From a virus: a stretch of 30,982 bases of DNA. The notes below the pieces were generated by a model, which saw nothing but the letters and a program-made list of their open reading frames with translations, had not been told where the DNA came from and ran no database searches. The translations under genes were made by a program, and so were the position numbers. Shown in pieces: positions 24,008-30,982 of this stretch (its first letter is position 1; every line of letters begins with the position of its first letter). The stretch spans positions 1-30,982 of IMG/VR virus record IMGVR_UViG_3300025874_000857; one strand, given 5' to 3'.

Positions 24008-25058
24008 AAAATCGCACTTAGAAAAAATGATGTTTCTCGATGAGGCGGTTGATATTCAAAGATATGATGAAGTAAAATATCCACAGATGGATAAAATAAC
24101 AGACAAACAACTAGGTTTCTTTTGGAGGCCTGAAGAAGTAGATGTATCAAAAGATAAAAAAGACTTTATGTCGCTTACTGAAAACGAGCAACATATTTTT
24201 ACAAGTAATCTTAAGCGACAAATTTTACTTGATAGTGTTCAAGGTCGTGCTCCAAACTTAGCATTCCTTCCTATTGTGTCTTTACCTGAAGTAGAGAACT
24301 GGATTGAAACTTGGTCATTCTCTGAAACAATTCATAGTAGATCATACACGCATATTATTCGTAATATCTATCCCGATCCATCTTTTGTATTTGATGATCT
24401 ATTAAATCAAAAGAATATTATGGACTGTGGTAAGTCTATTGCTAAATACTATGATGATCTTATTGATTGTAATCGCGGCCCAACAAATAAAATGGATCAT
24501 AAGCGAGCTATTTGGATGGCTATGATGAGTGCTAATGCTTTAGAAGGTGTTAGATTCTATGTCTCTTTTGCATGTTCTTGGGCATTTGCTGAACTTAAAA
24601 AGATGGAAGGTAACGCGAAGATTATTAAGTTGATTGCTCGAGATGAGAACGTTCACCTAGCTTCAACTACAACTATGCTAAAGCTTCTTAAGAAAGAAGA
24701 TAAAGATTTTGAAAAGATCGCAAAAGAAATGGAACCACAGGCAATTGCATTATATGAAGAAGTAATTAACCAAGAAAAAGAATGGGCTAGTTATTTGTTT
24801 CAAAATGGTTCTATGATTGGTCTTAATGAAAAGATCTTAGCTAATTATATTGAATGGATTGGTTGTAAAAGAATGAGAGCTATTGGATTACCATGTCCTT
24901 ATGTAGTTCCACAAGCGAATCCATTACCATGGACTGAAAAGTGGATTGGTGGCGGTAACGTACAAGTTGCTCCTCAAGAAACAGAAATCAGCTCTTATGT
25001 AATTGGTGGAGTTAAACAAGATATAGATAGTAATGCATTAAAAGGATTAAGCTTATGA
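23985..25058 (+). CDS. nrdB: class Ia ribonucleotide reductase, small subunit
   Basis: A 357-residue diiron-tyrosyl radical protein. ETIHSRSYTHIIRNIY gives the Glu/His ligands and radical Tyr, nearly as in Escherichia coli NrdB; LLDSVQGR, EGVRFYVSFACSWAFAE and RDENVH supply the remaining ligands. AAGGAAAAATAA precedes the ATG. The stop overlaps nrdC. Confidence 0.97.
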   Translation: MAVLKKNKKSHLEKMMFLDEAVDIQRYDEVKYPQMDKITDKQLGFFWRPEEVDVSKDKKDFMSLTENEQHIFTSNLKRQILLDSVQGRAPNLAFLPIVSLPEVENWIETWSFSETIHSRSYTHIIRNIYPDPSFVFDDLLNQKNIMDCGKSIAKYYDDLIDCNRGPTNKMDHKRAIWMAMMSANALEGVRFYVSFACSWAFAELKKMEGNAKIIKLIARDENVHLASTTTMLKLLKKEDKDFEKIAKEMEPQAIALYEEVINQEKEWASYLFQNGSMIGLNEKILANYIEWIGCKRMRAIGLPCPYVVPQANPLPWTEKWIGGGNVQVAPQETEISSYVIGGVKQDIDSNALKGLSL

Positions 25059-25288
25059 TGAATATAGAAATCTATAGCAAAAGTCAATGTCCATTCTGCG
25101 ATTACGCAAAGCAGAAGGCAGAAAACTTAAAAGGTTATGGTATAGCAGAATACGCAGTATTCGAACTTGGAAAGGACTTTAATCGTGAAGAGCTATTAGA
25201 GAAATTCCCTCTTGCAAGGACCTTCCCACAAATAAAAGTTGATGGTGTATCTATTGGCGGTTGGGATCAATTTAAAAACATAGGATAA
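25055..25288 (+). CDS. nrdC: glutaredoxin (NrdC-like)
   Basis: A 77-residue thioredoxin-fold protein with the C-P-F-C active site (QCPFCDYAK), and TFPQIKVDGVSIGGWDQF (cis-Pro and the GG loop). It would reduce the NrdA tail cysteines. The ATG overlaps the nrdB stop; ATG 25058 is an alternative start. Confidence 0.93.
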   Translation: MMNIEIYSKSQCPFCDYAKQKAENLKGYGIAEYAVFELGKDFNREELLEKFPLARTFPQIKVDGVSIGGWDQFKNIG

Positions 25289-25291
25289 CAT

Positions 25292-25435
25292 ATGAAGCGA
25301 TCAGTGGTTAACTGTGAAGTTTGTTATAATAGAAGTATAATTGGGCACCAGGAAGACGAGATAGTTTTATTCTGTCCACATTGTGGTGAAGAACAGGATG
25401 AAGCTCTAGAAGAACTAGACTTTAACGACGAGTAA
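25292..25435 (+). CDS. zinc-ribbon microprotein
   Basis: A 47-residue protein with C8-x2-C11 and C28-x2-C31 (CEVC, CPHC), a likely zinc ribbon, and a very acidic tail (EEQDEALEELDFNDE). It begins 3 bases after nrdC and its stop overlaps the next ATG. Function is unknown; binding to RNA polymerase or nucleic acid is only a guess from the fold. Confidence 0.7.
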   Translation: MKRSVVNCEVCYNRSIIGHQEDEIVLFCPHCGEEQDEALEELDFNDE

Positions 25436-25860
25436 TGACATGGCATTATCAAGGCAAAGAATGGCAGTTGCCAGAAGAGTTCAGTCACAAAGACGTGTAT
25501 GGCTTTGTGTACATGATAACGAATCGAGCAACTGGAAAGAAGTACATAGGGAAGAAGTTCTTTTGGAGTCAGAAAACTCTAGGGATAACAAAGACAAGGA
25601 AAAGACGTAAAAAGTTATTAGTAGAATCTGATTGGATGAGTTATTGGGGTTCTAATAAGCATCTTCAAGAAGATCATAATAAAATTGGAAGTGAGGGTTT
25701 TTATAGAGAAATATTACATCTCTGTAAAACTAAAGGGGAATGTTCATACATGGAAGCAAAGGAACAGTTTGATAGGGGAGTATTATTAACTGACGAATAC
25801 TATAATGGTATCATTCAGATTAAGCTAGGTGGTAATGCAGTGAAAAGTTTTTTAAAATAA
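25435..25860 (+). CDS. GIY-YIG-type endonuclease (Seg-like)
   Basis: A 141-residue protein. GFVYMITN (23-30) and KKYIGKKFF (35-43) mark the two strands of a GIY-YIG nuclease with Y25/Y37, followed by R/K-rich helices and E108 (MEAKEQ) as possible metal ligand. It lacks a large DNA-binding C-terminus. It may be a free-standing Seg-like homing nuclease or a phage DNA-processing enzyme. Confidence 0.7.
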   Translation: MTWHYQGKEWQLPEEFSHKDVYGFVYMITNRATGKKYIGKKFFWSQKTLGITKTRKRRKKLLVESDWMSYWGSNKHLQEDHNKIGSEGFYREILHLCKTKGECSYMEAKEQFDRGVLLTDEYYNGIIQIKLGGNAVKSFLK

Positions 25861-25863
25861 ACC

Positions 25864-25892
25864 TTTACAAATGCCTAAAAGTATGTTATAAT
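25864..25892 (+). promoter_or_regulatory. early-type promoter for the rnh block
   Basis: TTTACA (25864-25869), a 17-base spacer and TATAAT (25887-25892) after TGT. The leader carries TAAGGATAATAT before ATG 25917. Confidence 0.87.
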
Positions 25893-25916
25893 ATATCTAT
25901 TAAATAAGGATAATAT

Positions 25917-26246
25917 ATGAGTAAAGTGATAAAGTTTCCAACACATATTCGTCAAGCAGCAATAGACGATGAATATGCTGAAGCGCAAAGCGAGCATGAA
26001 GAATATGTTAATGATTGTCAGGAAGCCGCCCAAACATGTCTTCTTGTATTAGAAGAAGTTTTGCTAAATGACTATAGTTTATTTGACGAACTAGATTTTA
26101 GAGACGAAGAAATGCCCGAACAGCGTGATATGTTTGTTATTATGAATATGATATCTTCGATGTTAATGCGGTATGGCGGAACTCGTCATTTTTTACAAGA
26201 CGATTTCGATAATTTATATGAAAAACTAATGGGTGCAATTGAATGA
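25917..26246 (+). CDS. acidic hypothetical protein, 109 residues
   Basis: Begins MSKVIKFPTHIRQAA and continues as a strongly acidic helical protein (YAEAQSEHEEYVNDCQEAA, LFDELDFRDEEMPEQRD). It is the first gene of the block and overlaps the RNase H start by 4 bases. I recall similar short proteins in marine phages, without function. Confidence 0.65.
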   Translation: MSKVIKFPTHIRQAAIDDEYAEAQSEHEEYVNDCQEAAQTCLLVLEEVLLNDYSLFDELDFRDEEMPEQRDMFVIMNMISSMLMRYGGTRHFLQDDFDNLYEKLMGAIE

Positions 26247-27097
26247 TTTTACTTGACTATAGCCAAATAGCGCTATCTAATATTATAGTACAAAAGCTAA
26301 ATGATGAAGATATGATAAGACATATGATACTAAACAGTATCCGTATGTATAATAAGAAGTATCGAAAAGAATACGGTCAAATGGTTATTTGTGCTGATGG
26401 TTCTGGATACTGGCGTAAAGATTACTTTCCTGAATATAAAGGAATGCGTAAAAAGAATCGTAAAGAGTCAGACCAAGACTGGGGAGAGATCTTTAGAATC
26501 TTAAATCTAGTACGTGAAGAGTTAAAAGAAAACTTTCCATACAAAGTAATCCACTTAGATGGATGCGAAGCTGATGATGTTATTGGCACTCTTACTATGA
26601 ACACTCAAGAGTTTGGTCAACATGAACCAGTGATGATTATCTCATCGGATAAAGACTTTATCCAACTTCACAAATATAACAATGTTAAGCAATATTCTCC
26701 AATTCAAAAGAAAATGGTAGTTGATAAGAATCCTAGGACTTATAAGTTTGATCATATTTGTCGTGGTGATAAGGGTGATGGCATTCCTAATATCCTATCT
26801 CCGGATAATGCTATTATGGAAAGTATTCGCCAATCTCCAATAACTAAGAAAAAGATTGAGCATTGGGCTGAAAACTCTGATAATCTAAAAGAAATAATGA
26901 CTCAGGATGAGTATAGAAACTATCAAAGAAACAAAACTCTTATTGATCTCGAAGAGATACCTGACGTTCACCAAAAAAATATTATAAATACATTTATGGA
27001 ACAAAAACTTCCAATGAAGATGAAAGTATTAAACTATCTTATTAAAAAACGATGCAATCTATTGATTGAATGTGTAGAGGAATTTTACAATGGCTAA
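26243..27097 (+). CDS. rnh: T4-type RNase H (5'-3' exonuclease)
   Basis: A 284-residue FEN-like nuclease removing Okazaki primers. Acidic metal ligands lie in LLDYSQ, CEADDVIG, SSDKDFIQL and GDKGDGIPN, in the T4 RNase H order; T4 Rnh is about 305 residues. YFPEYKGMRKKNRK is the arch-like region. The end VEEFYNG overlaps the next gene by 8 bases. Confidence 0.93.
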   Translation: MILLDYSQIALSNIIVQKLNDEDMIRHMILNSIRMYNKKYRKEYGQMVICADGSGYWRKDYFPEYKGMRKKNRKESDQDWGEIFRILNLVREELKENFPYKVIHLDGCEADDVIGTLTMNTQEFGQHEPVMIISSDKDFIQLHKYNNVKQYSPIQKKMVVDKNPRTYKFDHICRGDKGDGIPNILSPDNAIMESIRQSPITKKKIEHWAENSDNLKEIMTQDEYRNYQRNKTLIDLEEIPDVHQKNIINTFMEQKLPMKMKVLNYLIKKRCNLLIECVEEFYNG

Positions 27098-27527
27098 ATC
27101 AGCAACAAAACCACTTATTAGCGAAGTGTTAAAAAACGCTAACAAACTAGGAACCAAAGGAGATAGAGTCAAGTACTTACAAGAACAGGACTGTACAGCT
27201 CTTAAGGATATATTACGTATTAACTTCGATGAAACCGTTTCGTTATCATTACCAGATGGTGAACCACCATTTAAAAAGTTTGATGTTTCTGGTCAAAAGT
27301 TACCAAAAGAGCTTAGATTTGAATATCCTAAGTTTCGAAATTTCGTACAAGCTGCAACTCCAAAGCTTAATCAGTTTAAAAGAGAAACAATATTTATCGA
27401 TTTATTAGAATCAATTCACCCAGACGACGCTGTGTTATTCTGTGAAGCCAAAGATAAAAATATCAAACTCAAATATGTCACTAAGGCTATGATTAAAAAT
27501 GCGTTTCCAAACTTAATTAAAAAATAG
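27090..27527 (+). CDS. conserved T4-like marine phage protein (DUF6433-like)
   Basis: A 145-residue protein. EVLKNANKLGTKGDRVKYLQEQDCTALKDILR, PDGEPPFKK, KRETIFIDLLESIHPDDAVL and VTKAMIKNAFPNL match, by memory, the DUF6433 family of cyanophage and pelagiphage proteins. It lies next to rnh; function unknown. Confidence 0.7.
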   Translation: MAKSATKPLISEVLKNANKLGTKGDRVKYLQEQDCTALKDILRINFDETVSLSLPDGEPPFKKFDVSGQKLPKELRFEYPKFRNFVQAATPKLNQFKRETIFIDLLESIHPDDAVLFCEAKDKNIKLKYVTKAMIKNAFPNLIKK

Positions 27528-27593
27528 GAGAATCATACTACAAAAATCTATATCATGATAGTCAATTCAATTAACTTAACCCGGAGATTGCTT

Positions 27594-27764
27594 ATGAGTT
27601 ATATTCAAATTGAACGCCTTAAGAAGGATCGAAACGAGGCATTATACTATCAACGTAAATTAATGAAGAAAGGAAAGGATGTGTTAGCGTACAAGATGGA
27701 AAAGAAAATCGCGCATTTAAATCATTTCCTAGATGATATGGAGGCAATTAGCAAGGCGCATTGA
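27594..27764 (+). CDS. small helical hypothetical protein
   Basis: A 56-residue protein. ATG 27594 follows CCGGAGATTGCTT and is preferred over ATG 27555. It is a single basic amphipathic helix (RLKKDRNEALYYQRKLMKKGKD, KMEKKIAHLNHFLDDM). The gene ends 5 bases before the inverted repeat at 27770. Confidence 0.55.
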   Translation: MSYIQIERLKKDRNEALYYQRKLMKKGKDVLAYKMEKKIAHLNHFLDDMEAISKAH

Positions 27765-27769
27765 TTATT

Positions 27770-27808
27770 CCCCTCAGTGAAAAACGTAAAATTAATTTCA
27801 CTGAGGGG
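27770..27808. terminator. 13-bp perfect inverted repeat ahead of an early promoter
   Basis: Arm 27770-27782 (CCCCTCAGTGAAA) pairs perfectly with 27796-27808, leaving a 13-base loop. The second arm abuts the -35 TTTACA of the next promoter. A following T-run is absent, so termination may be weak. The arrangement matches the promoter-plus-stem-loop cassettes of T4-type phages. Confidence 0.65.
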
Positions 27809-27837
27809 TTTACATTTGTTAAGAAGTATGATATAAT
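27809..27837 (+). promoter_or_regulatory. early-type promoter for the 27868 block
   Basis: TTTACA (27809-27814), 17 bases, TATAAT (27832-27837) after TGA. The downstream sequence is identical to other copies through TATACCTATATTAAAT. Confidence 0.9.
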
Positions 27838-27867
27838 ATACCTATATTAAATAATAGAAGACTCGTT

Positions 27868-28431
27868 ATGAATATATTTGTTTTAGATGATGATCCAGTG
27901 ATAGCAGCACAGTTACAATGCGACAAACACGTAGTAAAAATGATTGTTGAATCAGCTCAAATGCTATCAACAGTTCATAGAATGGTCGATGGCGTTATGG
28001 AACGTAGACCATCTAAATCTGGTTCTATGCTACAATACTTTAAACTTGCCGACGAAAGAGAAGATATTCTATATAAGGCATGTCATTTTAATCATCCATC
28101 AACTATTTGGACTCGCGAAGGTTGTTGTAATTATACTTGGCATTACGAGCATTTTATTGCGCTATGTGATGAGTATACATATAGGTATGGGAAAATTCAT
28201 TCGACAGATACTAAGTTGAGAGAAGCTCTTAAAAAGCTACCTGTTAATATAAAACAAGGTAAAACTCCATATAAGCTAGCTATGGGATCTAATCCAGAAT
28301 GCGTTGTTAACGAGCTGGGTGGAACAAATGCAGTACAATCCTATAGAAATTTTTATCAAACAAAACAAGAGAAATTTAAAATGATTTGGACTAATCGTAA
28401 ACAACCGGAGTGGTTTAATGCCATTATATGA
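27868..28431 (+). CDS. conserved phage protein of unknown function, 187 residues
   Basis: Begins MNIFVLDDDPVIAAQ. CDKHVVKMIVESAQMLS, HPSTIWTREGCCNYTWHYEHF, LCDEYTYRYGKIH and IWTNRKQPEWF form a set of His/Trp/Arg-rich motifs that recurs in many phages in my experience, without assigned activity. The conserved H, D, E and R suggest an enzyme. It overlaps the next gene by 14 bases. Confidence 0.7.
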   Translation: MNIFVLDDDPVIAAQLQCDKHVVKMIVESAQMLSTVHRMVDGVMERRPSKSGSMLQYFKLADEREDILYKACHFNHPSTIWTREGCCNYTWHYEHFIALCDEYTYRYGKIHSTDTKLREALKKLPVNIKQGKTPYKLAMGSNPECVVNELGGTNAVQSYRNFYQTKQEKFKMIWTNRKQPEWFNAII

Positions 28432-28660
28432 TTTTAAAAATTTAACAACTGGTGAAGTTGAAACAAAGATGATGTCTATCTCATCTATGATAGAATACGT
28501 AAAAGATCCTAACATTCAACAAGTACTTGCGGCGCCAAAAATCATTGGTGAAACTGGTGGATCGGTTTTAAAACAAGCCGGTGAAGGATGGAAGGAAGTC
28601 CAATCAAGAATTCAAAGTGGTATGCCACCAGCTGATAGAGGAAAAATAGATACAAAATGA
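28418..28660 (+). CDS. small conserved phage protein, FmdB-like N-terminus
   Basis: An 80-residue protein starting MPLYDFKNLTTGEVETK. This is the opening of FmdB-like zinc ribbons but without the cysteines, so it is perhaps a degenerate relative. PNIQQVLAAPKIIG is a recurrent segment in marine phage proteins. It overlaps phoH by 4 bases. Confidence 0.65.
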   Translation: MPLYDFKNLTTGEVETKMMSISSMIEYVKDPNIQQVLAAPKIIGETGGSVLKQAGEGWKEVQSRIQSGMPPADRGKIDTK

Positions 28661-29343
28661 ATAAAAAACCATTACGTTTAAAATTAGAGCATTTAGTAAA
28701 GCTTGATCCATTAACACAAAATCAAAAACTAGCGTTTGAATCTTTCGCGAGTGGTAATCATCTATGCTTAGATGGTTCAGCCGGTACTGGTAAGACCTTT
28801 ATATCTCTATATCTCGCATTAGAAGCTGTGTTTAATAAAGAATATGAAAAGGTTATTATTGTACGTTCTGCTGTTCCTACAAGAGATATGGGATTTCTTC
28901 CTGGAACTCAAGAAGAAAAAGAAGACGCTTACACAGCTCCATATAAAGCAATTGTTAATGATTTATTCGAAGATTCAGATGGTTGGACAAAGCTTACTTC
29001 AGGTAAACAAGTGGAGTTTCTCACAACATCGTTTATTCGTGGTATTACTCTTAAAAATGCAATTGTTATTATTGATGAATCTCAGAATTGTAACTACCAC
29101 GAACTTTGTTCAGTTATAACAAGACTTGGCGAAGATTGTAGATTTATTATGGCTGGGGATTACTACCAATCTGATTTTACTCGTAAGGGCGATCAAGATG
29201 GTATTAGTGAATTCATTAAGATCATTAAAAATATGCGTGCATTTGATCATATTGAATTCAAGTGGGAAGATATTGTAAGATCTGGCTTTGTAAGGGATTT
29301 CATTATGACTAAAGAAATGATTGAACGAGGGGAATTAGATTAA
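28657..29343 (+). CDS. phoH: PhoH-like P-loop ATPase
   Basis: A 228-residue protein with Walker A GSAGTGKT, IVRSAVPTRDMGFLPGT, and Walker B IVIIDESQNC followed by MAGDYYQSD; GFVRDFIMTKEM ends the domain. These are the PhoH family motifs. PhoH is common in marine phages and is linked by name to phosphate stress, although an RNA-helicase-like role is favoured. The gene's stop is followed by the promoter cassette at 29348. Confidence 0.93.
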   Translation: MNKKPLRLKLEHLVKLDPLTQNQKLAFESFASGNHLCLDGSAGTGKTFISLYLALEAVFNKEYEKVIIVRSAVPTRDMGFLPGTQEEKEDAYTAPYKAIVNDLFEDSDGWTKLTSGKQVEFLTTSFIRGITLKNAIVIIDESQNCNYHELCSVITRLGEDCRFIMAGDYYQSDFTRKGDQDGISEFIKIIKNMRAFDHIEFKWEDIVRSGFVRDFIMTKEMIERGELD

Positions 29344-29382
29344 GCTTATAACTAAATGATCTAAGAAACAGTGAAATAAATG

Positions 29383-29411
29383 TTTACACAATCCCAAAAC
29401 TATGATATAAT
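29383..29411 (+). promoter_or_regulatory. early-type promoter for the 29448 block
   Basis: TTTACA (29383-29388), 17 bases, TATAAT (29406-29411) after TGA. A half copy of the stem sequence (AGTGAAA) lies just upstream, without its pairing arm. Confidence 0.88.
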
Positions 29412-29450
29412 ATACCTATATTAAATGATAAAGAAAGGAACTACACTATG
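29401..29450 (+). repeat. duplicated promoter-leader module, copy 2
   Basis: The partner of 8826-8875, with one mismatch in 50 bases. It includes the extended -10, the leader and AAAGAAAGGAA ribosome-binding site up to the start codon at 29448. Confidence 0.9.
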
Positions 29451-29753
29451 AGTAGATGGCGACATGAAGAAAAAACTAAAATGCGAGATTACGATGCAGA
29501 AGCTCGAAATCTAATTAAGCCTTTATCGCATTTTAAACTTTATGAACTATATGGCATAGTACATAAAGAGAAGTTAAAGTCCAATAAGCCTGAACGCGAT
29601 CTGGAATTAGCTGCAGTTCATCGAGCTATCGAAAATACTTCTGGTATTGATCAATATAAACTAAATTTTACCATTAATGGTTATAAGTCAGAGATGGCTC
29701 AAACTGGCAAGCCTCAAGATGGATCTAGACGTCCATGGCGTAAACAAGTATGA
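29448..29753 (+). CDS. hypothetical protein, 101 residues
   Basis: Basic start MSRWRHEEKTKMRDYDAEARN, a helical centre (LIKPLSHFKLYELYGIVHKEKL) and a proline/arginine tail (DGSRRPWRKQV). First gene after the 29383 promoter; the stop overlaps the exonuclease start. No family recognised. Confidence 0.65.
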   Translation: MSRWRHEEKTKMRDYDAEARNLIKPLSHFKLYELYGIVHKEKLKSNKPERDLELAAVHRAIENTSGIDQYKLNFTINGYKSEMAQTGKPQDGSRRPWRKQV

Positions 29754-30433
29754 ATAAAGGAAACTTCAAACATGAACCAATTGATCTTGGCTACAAAGAT
29801 TTGGTCGCAAAAACTACTAATGCTGGGCGAAAGTACGCTGCTCCTAATGGGGTTAAGTATCCTTCTATTACTACAGTACTTTCAATATTAAGCGAAGATC
29901 ATATTCGTGAATGGCGAGCAAGAGTAGGAGAAAAAGAAGCTAACAAAATTTCTAAGAGAGCTTCAACTCGTGGTACAGCGGTCCATTCAGTTTTAGAGCG
30001 ATATGTTGATAATGAAGAAGACTATTTAAAAGATGCAAATCTTATTGTAAAATCTAACTTCATGGAAGTAAAAGAAATACTTGATAAACGATTAACTAAG
30101 GTATACGCACAAGAAGCTGCATTATATTCAGAACATCTTGGCGTTGCTGGAAGAGTTGATTGTGTCGGCGTTTTTGATGGACAAAATTCTATTATCGATT
30201 ATAAAACAGCCGCTAAAACTAAAAAGAAAGAATGGTGTGAAGGTTACTTCATACAAGAAACGGCTTATGCTATTATGTGGGAAGAACGAACTGGTATGCC
30301 AATTACTCAATTAGTTACTGTAATTGCTGGTGACGAAGGAGCGCAAGTCTTTATTGAACATAGAGATAACTGGAGTGAAAAGTTATTGGATACTATAACC
30401 GAATATAAAATGAGAAAACTTTTTGGGCACTAA
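29750..30433 (+). CDS. PD-(D/E)XK exonuclease (RecB/Cas4/MGME1-like)
   Basis: A 227-residue nuclease. RGTAVHSVLERY (His of motif I), the GVAGRVDCVG strand with its Asp, and IIDYKTA (D-x-K) form the RecB-type nuclease core, with a QETAYAIMWEE Q-helix. There is no iron-sulfur cysteine set, so it fits phage/MGME1-like single-domain exonucleases better than Cas4. A role in DNA end processing or host DNA breakdown is likely. Confidence 0.85.
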   Translation: MNKGNFKHEPIDLGYKDLVAKTTNAGRKYAAPNGVKYPSITTVLSILSEDHIREWRARVGEKEANKISKRASTRGTAVHSVLERYVDNEEDYLKDANLIVKSNFMEVKEILDKRLTKVYAQEAALYSEHLGVAGRVDCVGVFDGQNSIIDYKTAAKTKKKEWCEGYFIQETAYAIMWEERTGMPITQLVTVIAGDEGAQVFIEHRDNWSEKLLDTITEYKMRKLFGH

Positions 30434-30435
30434 TT

Positions 30436-30651
30436 ATGACAATGCCAAATGAACGAAGATGGGCAATCAAAAATACAGAAATCTTTTTGAGAGACTTGAT
30501 GGACCCAAAGAAAACTCCAAGAGTACCAAGTGCAGTAAGAAAAGAAGCATATCGATGCCTCAGGCACTATCCAGGCGAGTACCATATGGAAGAAGCAAGA
30601 AAAGCAGCACCTGAAGTCTTTGGAGACTGGGAAGATATGAAACATGATTAG
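30436..30651 (+). CDS. small phage protein of the BPSL0761 type
   Basis: A 71-residue protein. MPNERRWAIKNTEIFLRDL then VPSAVRKEAYRCLRHYPGEY match, from memory, the BPSL0761-type small proteins, which have unknown function. ATG 30436 (or 30442, giving MPNERR). It overlaps the following gene by 8 bases. Confidence 0.65.
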   Translation: MTMPNERRWAIKNTEIFLRDLMDPKKTPRVPSAVRKEAYRCLRHYPGEYHMEEARKAAPEVFGDWEDMKHD

Positions 30652-30982
30652 TTATAGCACAAACTGGATGGGCCCAGTATCTACTCGTTGGTACGAAGAA
30701 CGAGACATACCTTTTGAGATCAGAGAAACTTCTGGCAAGTTATTCCCAAAAACAGAGTATAAACATTATCTAGAGTCATATGCTTGTGGTCGCATAGATA
30801 TATATGGATTGGATGAAAAGGAATACTGGTGTGGTAGAAGTGAGTACAGTGTTGCTCCAATGCGAACTGAAGATTGGAACAAGTTAAGTGATTGGTTGGA
30901 TGAGTTGGAAACTTACGAGTTGGCTACATACGAAGAACTGATCGATCAATTCGAGCATTACATCGGGAAAGCGATAAGGTGG
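30644..30982 (+). CDS. conserved phage protein, partial (3' end outside window)
   Basis: ATG 30644 opens 113 codons without a stop. MISYSTNWMGPVSTRWYEE, GRIDIYG, PMRTEDWNKLSDWLDELET and YEELIDQFEHYIGK are conserved in many marine phages as I recall, with unknown function. It may continue only a few codons past the window. Confidence 0.7.
   Translation, partial: MISYSTNWMGPVSTRWYEERDIPFEIRETSGKLFPKTEYKHYLESYACGRIDIYGLDEKEYWCGRSEYSVAPMRTEDWNKLSDWLDELETYELATYEELIDQFEHYIGKAIRW

Noticed and set aside
25435-25860. T4 DenA (endonuclease II) assignment for the GIY-YIG protein
   Set aside because: The length is similar, but outside the GIY-YIG motif I see no match to DenA, so only the general domain is called.
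27868-28431. DenV-type pyrimidine dimer glycosylase
   Set aside because: The motifs (CDKHVVKMI, HPSTIW, NRKQPEW) do not match T4 DenV, whose N-terminal Thr and short length are also missing.
1-30982. tRNA genes, CRISPR arrays, insertion sequences, attachment sites
   Set aside because: No cloverleaf-like segment, spaced repeat array, transposase or terminal repeats were seen by eye; gaps between genes are too small (mostly under 110 bases) to hide them.

Overview
The window is a single-strand (all +), tightly packed stretch of an AT-rich, T4-like tailed-phage genome. UvsX recombinase, a gp41-type helicase with a small gene in the gene-40 position, T4-type RNase H, class Ia NrdA/NrdB with glutaredoxin, PhoH, ThyX and a phage bS21 together suggest a marine T4-like myovirus. 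A spanin pair that includes an outer-membrane lipoprotein indicates a Gram-negative host. The gene mix recalls pelagiphages and marine vibrio- or cyanophage relatives, but the host cannot be fixed from sequence alone.

Layout. (1) 15-4899: five head-to-tail genes encoding myo-inositol-1-phosphate synthase, a small HAD phosphatase, a glycosylase-fold protein resembling thymine pyrophosphorylases, an SGNH/GDSL-like protein and a C5-cytosine-methyltransferase-like protein. I read this as a candidate DNA base-hypermodification pathway. (2) 4933-8766: bS21, UvsX, a gp40-position gene, helicase, a small membrane protein and ThyX. (3) 8873-10501: seven small early-type genes. (4) 10557-19558: a late-type block in which about ten proteins begin with M-K-x-F followed by an (L/I)-x-E|A/G site. 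This looks like the capsid-targeting sequence of T4 internal head proteins. The tagged set includes a ligase-like nucleotidyltransferase, an HxGH-type nucleotidyltransferase, a P-loop kinase and several lysine-rich proteins, so it may be an enzyme kit packaged in the head and injected. (5) 19575-21461: lysis cassette with overlapping i-/o-spanin genes, a class 3 lipase and a membrane protein. (6) 21519-25860: nrdA, nrdB, nrdC, a zinc-ribbon microprotein and a GIY-YIG nuclease. (7) 25917-30982: RNase H, PhoH, a PD-(D/E)XK exonuclease and conserved phage proteins, the last gene running off the window.

Regulation. Six close copies of one promoter (TTTACA, 17 bp, TATAAT, with an upstream TG) precede rpsU, the 8873 gene, nrdA, the 25917 gene, the 27868 gene and the 29448 gene. 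A weaker seventh lies before 10557. Three copies carry an intact or decayed stem-loop just upstream, like the mobile early-promoter stem-loop cassettes described in T4-type phages. A TATAAATA late-type box sits before the capsid-cargo block. No tRNA, rRNA, CRISPR array or insertion sequence was seen, and no gene-free stretch exceeds about 110 bases.
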